Position numbers and translations under genes: made by a program. The notes below the pieces were generated by a model. It had not been told where the DNA came from. It made no database searches and was given only the letters and a program-made list of their open reading frames with translations. Positions 61,021-64,000 of a stretch of DNA of 64,000 bases are shown piece after piece. Each line of letters opens with the position of its first letter. Position 1 is the stretch's first letter. This DNA is from Streptomyces griseosporeus. Its GTDB lineage: Bacteria > Actinomycetota > Actinomycetes > Streptomycetales > Streptomycetaceae. The stretch covers positions 186,001 through 250,000 of the forward strand of contig NZ_BNBR01000001.1 of assembly GCF_014656055.1 (NCBI RefSeq), in the 5' to 3' direction.

Positions 61021-61692
61021 ATGCGACACCGTACGGTCGAAGACCTCATGACCCGCGACGTCGTCCGGGTCGAGCAGGACACGCCGTTCAAGGCCGTCGT
61101 CAGACTGCTGTCCGACCACGATGTCACCGCACTGCCGGTGGTCGACGGGCTCGACCGCCCCGTGGGAGTGGTGTCCGAAGCCGATGTGCTCCGCACAGTG
61201 GCCGGACGGCCGGACCCGGCGGGCCTGCCGTTCGCTCCTCGAACGAACGGGCGGCGCCCCGCGGGCGACCGCCTCACGGCGGGAGAGCTCATGACCGCAC
61301 CCGCGGTCTGTGCCCGGCCGGAGTGGACGGTCGTGGAGGCCGCCCGCGTGATGGAGGGCAACGGAGTCAAACGGCTGCCGGTGGTCGACGCGAGGGAGGC
61401 GCTGGTCGGCATCGTCAGCCGGGGCGACCTTTTGCGGGTCTTCCTGCGTCACGACGAGGCACTGCGCGACGAGATCGCCGGTGAGGTCCTGGCCAAGACA
61501 CTGGGCCTCGCTCCCACCGACGTGTCGATCGACGTGCGGGAGGGCCGGGTCGCTCTCAAGGGCCGTGTGCGGACCGAGGCGTTGATACCCGTCATCGAGC
61601 GGCTGTGTCTCGGCGTCGACGGTGTGGTGACCGTGACCACGGACTTGAGCAGTGCCTCCGGCGTCCCGCGCACGGCAGGGACCGACGGCTGA
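61021..61692 (+). CDS. CBS-pair protein with C-terminal BON domain
   Basis: 223 aa from ATG 61021 (AGAAGGGAG upstream). Two CBS motifs: TVEDLMTRDVVRVEQDTPF...VTALPVVDGLDRPVGVVSEADVL and LTAGELMTAPAVCARPEW...VKRLPVVDAREALVGIVSRGDLL. A BON domain follows (VSIDVREGRVALKGRV). It is probably an adenine-nucleotide-sensing stress protein, typical of dormancy loci. It ends before a strong hairpin at 61722-61747. Confidence 0.92.
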   Translation: MRHRTVEDLMTRDVVRVEQDTPFKAVVRLLSDHDVTALPVVDGLDRPVGVVSEADVLRTVAGRPDPAGLPFAPRTNGRRPAGDRLTAGELMTAPAVCARPEWTVVEAARVMEGNGVKRLPVVDAREALVGIVSRGDLLRVFLRHDEALRDEIAGEVLAKTLGLAPTDVSIDVREGRVALKGRVRTEALIPVIERLCLGVDGVVTVTTDLSSASGVPRTAGTDG

Positions 61693-61721
61693 GGTCCGCC
61701 GGTGCACGATCCGCCCCGTCC

Positions 61722-61747
61722 CGCGGGCCGTGCGCGCACGGCCCGCG
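61722..61747 (+). terminator. Perfect 12-bp hairpin after CBS-BON gene
   Basis: CGCGGGCCGTGC (61722-61733) pairs perfectly with GCACGGCCCGCG (61736-61747). It is 30 nt after the stop codon. Confidence 0.8.
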
Positions 61748-61918
61748 CGGTGACCACCGGCGCCTCGGGCCTCGGGCACTGCCGTTTCGCAGGTGGGCGC
61801 ACGCGCCGGACCTGCTCCTCGCCTTCCGGCCCCCGCTCGGCCACCAGGGGCCACCAGAACCTCCGAGGGGCCGTTCGGCCCTGTCCGGCACGGCGGTCGA
61901 TCCGGCACAGTCGGAACC

Positions 61919-62425
61919 GTGGACAGGCGCCAGCGCATCGCCGTCATCGGCGTCGGCAACGACTTCCGGCGCGACGACGGTGTGGGCTGGGCGGTCGTCG
62001 ACCGGTTGCGGGAACGGGCCGGCCGGCGGCCGCTCCCACCGGGAACCATGCTGGCCACGTGTGACGGGGAACCCGGACGCCTGATCGGACTGTGGGAGGG
62101 CGTCGCGTTCGCCGTGGTCGTGGATGCGGCGCATGCGCATCCCGGCACACCGGGGCGTGTGCACCGGCTCGAACTCGGCGGCGGGACGCTGGGCGGCGGC
62201 TCGGCCACCAGCTCCCACGGACTCGGCCTGGGTGAGGCCGTCCAGCTGGCCGCGGCGCTGGACCGGCTGCCGGGGCGGCTGGTGGTGTACGCCGTGGAAG
62301 GGGCCGAGGCCTCCTTCGGCAACGCCCTCTCCCCCGCCGTGGCGGAGGCCGCCGACGCACTCGCCGAGACCGTCGAGAAGGAGATCACACGGCACTGGGG
62401 CACGTCGGCGGGGAGGCCGTCATGA
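61919..62425 (+). CDS. [NiFe]-hydrogenase maturation protease (HyaD/HycI-type)
   Basis: 168 aa from GTG 61919. RIAVIGVGNDFRRDDGVGWAVVDRL is the family signature with the nickel-sensing GNxxxxDDG; a further acidic/histidine site occurs in FAVVVDAAHAHPG and SSHGLGLGEAV. The family trims the C-terminus of the hydrogenase large subunit after nickel insertion. It overlaps the hypF start (ATGA), showing a hydrogenase accessory operon that must continue to the right of the window. Confidence 0.88.
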   Translation: MDRRQRIAVIGVGNDFRRDDGVGWAVVDRLRERAGRRPLPPGTMLATCDGEPGRLIGLWEGVAFAVVVDAAHAHPGTPGRVHRLELGGGTLGGGSATSSHGLGLGEAVQLAAALDRLPGRLVVYAVEGAEASFGNALSPAVAEAADALAETVEKEITRHWGTSAGRPS

Positions 62426-64000
62426 CCGCGCGCCACTTCCACGTCGAAGGCATCGTGCAGGGTGTGGGATTCCGGCCGTTCGTGTACCGCACCGCGGCGG
62501 AACTGGGCCTGAGCGGATGGGTGGCCAACGTCGACGGACAGGTGGAGGGCGAGGTCGCGGGAGCCGCCCCGGCGATCGAGGAGTTCGCCGGCCGGCTCCG
62601 CGCCGGCGCCCCGGCGCTCGCCCGCGTCCGGCGCGTGTCCCTCACCCGCGTCGCCGGGCCGCCCGCGGACCGCGCCGGATTCGAGGTGCGGCAGAGCGCG
62701 CCCCGCGCCGCCGGGGCGCTGGTCCGCGAGGTGCCCCCGGACGCGGCGATCTGTGACGCCTGTCTGCGTGAGCTGCGTGATCCCGCGGATCGGCGCCACC
62801 GCTACCCGTTCGTCAACTGCACGGACTGCGGTCCGCGCGCCACGATCATCGAAGACCTCCCCTACGACCGGGTCCGCACCACCATGCGCCGCTTCCCGCT
62901 GTGCCCCGCTTGCGCGGCGGAATACGCCGATCCCGGCGACCGGCGCTTCCACGCCGAACCCATCGCCTGCCCGGCGTGCGGGCCGCGGCTGGCCTGGGAC
63001 GATCTGCGCGGCGAGGAGGCGTTGCGCGCCGCGGTGCGCACGATCGCCGCCGGCGGGATCGTCGCGCTGAAGGGGCTCGGGGGCTACCAGCTGGTCTGCG
63101 ACGCGACCGACGCACGGGCGGTGGCGGAACTGCGGCGCCGCAAGCGCCGGCCGTCGAAACCGCTGGCCGTGATGGTGGCCGATGTGCCGGCGGCGGCACG
63201 GCTGGCGCACATCGGCGTCGCCGAACTGCGGGTGCTCACCGGCCCCGAACGGCCCGTGGTGCTGCTCCCGCGGCGTGCGTGGCGGGGTCCCCCGCCGCTG
63301 GCTCCCGCGGTGCACCCGGGGCTGCGTCGGGTCGGGCTGTTCCTGCCCACCACGGGACTGCACCACCTCCTGCTCGACGAGCTCGGCCGGCCCTTGGTGG
63401 TCACCAGCGGCAACCTGGGCGGCGCGCCCCTCGCCATCGACGACGCGCAGGCCCGGCGTGACCTGACCGGCGTCGCGGACGGCTTCCTCACCCATGACCG
63501 GCCGATCCGTTCCCGCTACGACGACTCGGTGGTCGCGTTCAGCGGGCGTACCCGCATCACCGTCCGCCGGGCCCGTGGCCTGGCCCCCGCTCCCCTTGCG
63601 CTGCCGGTGAGTGAGCCGGTCGCCGGAGTGGGCGCCCAGCTCAAGCACACCTTCACGCTGGCCGCCGACGGACGCGCGCATCTCGGACCGCACACCGGTG
63701 ATCTGGCCGACCTGGCGACCCACGAGGCGTTCCTGGCGTCGTACGGGCGGCTGAAGCACCTCACCGGCATCGAGCCGCGTGTCCTGGCGCACGACCTGCA
63801 CCCGGGGTATCTGTCCACGCAGTGGGCCGAGGCCCAGGACCTGCCGCGCGTCGCCGTGCAGCACCACCACGCGCACGTGGCCGCGTGCGCGGCGGAGCAC
63901 CAGGTGCGCGGGCCCTTCGTCGGCGTCGCCTACGACGGGCTCGGGCTCGGTGACGACGGCACGCTGTGGGGCGGGGAGATCCTCCTCGCCGACCTGACCG
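62422..64000 (+). CDS. hypF: HypF carbamoyltransferase, truncated by window end
   Basis: Starts ATG 62422 and is still open at 64000 (526 codons visible of about 760). In order: acylphosphatase domain (VEGIVQGVGFRPFVYR, residues about 8-23); two zinc-finger pairs (CDACLRELRD...CTDCG and CPACAAEY...CPACG, about 112-190); YrdC-like domain (GGIVALKGLGGYQLVCDA, KRRPSKPLAVM, VVTSGNLGG); and the start of the Kae1-like domain (AVQHHHAHVAAC, VAYDGLGLGDDGTLWGGE). HypF makes the carbamoyl thiocyanate precursor of the CN ligands of [NiFe] hydrogenases. Confidence 0.93.
   Translation, partial: MTARHFHVEGIVQGVGFRPFVYRTAAELGLSGWVANVDGQVEGEVAGAAPAIEEFAGRLRAGAPALARVRRVSLTRVAGPPADRAGFEVRQSAPRAAGALVREVPPDAAICDACLRELRDPADRRHRYPFVNCTDCGPRATIIEDLPYDRVRTTMRRFPLCPACAAEYADPGDRRFHAEPIACPACGPRLAWDDLRGEEALRAAVRTIAAGGIVALKGLGGYQLVCDATDARAVAELRRRKRRPSKPLAVMVADVPAAARLAHIGVAELRVLTGPERPVVLLPRRAWRGPPPLAPAVHPGLRRVGLFLPTTGLHHLLLDELGRPLVVTSGNLGGAPLAIDDAQARRDLTGVADGFLTHDRPIRSRYDDSVVAFSGRTRITVRRARGLAPAPLALPVSEPVAGVGAQLKHTFTLAADGRAHLGPHTGDLADLATHEAFLASYGRLKHLTGIEPRVLAHDLHPGYLSTQWAEAQDLPRVAVQHHHAHVAACAAEHQVRGPFVGVAYDGLGLGDDGTLWGGEILLADLT

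Noticed and set aside
59899..63900. A 1333-codon open frame on the minus strand
   Set aside because: It is antisense to USP, DUF4389, CBS-BON, protease and hypF genes, all with clear domains. High GC removes stop codons from the opposite frame; the translated product is Arg/Gly/Gln-rich noise.

Overview
The window is Streptomyces chromosomal DNA. GC is near 70-73% with strong third-position bias, and start codons are often GTG. Genes overlap by ATGA/GTGA, and lineage markers are present: an SsgA-like protein, a WhiB-like protein, three very large LuxR-type ATPases (LAL) and an anti-sigma-type PP2C phosphatase. Much of it reads as chromosome-arm accessory DNA, with several decayed genes.

Layout. 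1-8256 is a tight plus-strand biosynthetic-type operon: UbiA-like prenyltransferase, FAD amine-oxidase-like enzyme, acyl-AMP ligase, methyltransferase, two-part CaiB/BaiF CoA-transferase, second acyl-AMP ligase. 8334-9904 holds a VOC protein and a membrane protein. 10018-13723 is a low-GC minus-strand cassette: PLD-like membrane protein, NUDIX, CmoA-like enzyme, SAM methyltransferase, cupin. It is clearly foreign in composition. 14218-21486 carries an overlooked 51-aa membrane protein, an MFS exporter, a DUF2945 protein, an unknown protein, a TetR gene divergent from a receptor-like Ser/Thr kinase with a ricin-type ectodomain, and an HSL-type hydrolase.

21558-46000 is a regulatory and hydrolase region: three LAL regulators, two paralogous AraC/XylS regulators, five alpha/beta hydrolases (one frameshifted), an amidohydrolase, Dps, an isochorismatase, a WhiB and an SsgA-like protein. 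Ten promoters here share one architecture: two 17-bp half-sites, consensus GTGC-N6-GGNCAA(C), in direct repeat with an exact 22-bp period, then about 20-21 bp to a TAGCGT-like -10. The geometry resembles XylS boxes and defines a putative AraC-controlled regulon covering most of 28-46 kb. It is the most notable pattern in the window.

45345-50119 continues with isochorismatase, DoxX, DUF1275, MFS and pirin. 50261-53520 has a MarR gene divergent from a DinB-like protein, a two-domain VOC protein and a GAF-PP2C phosphatase. 53790-57277 is a reactive-sulfur module: MBL-rhodanese, rhodanese, TauE/SafE permease, CstR-like repressor and a membrane rhodanese, with three matching C-rich/G-rich palindromes. 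57611-64000 resembles the dormancy/hypoxia loci of streptomycetes: universal stress proteins (one a pseudogene), a GH65 remnant, a DUF4389 membrane protein, a CBS-BON protein, and a [NiFe]-hydrogenase maturation protease next to hypF, which runs off the window. All function calls are from reading the translated sequence; no database search was run.
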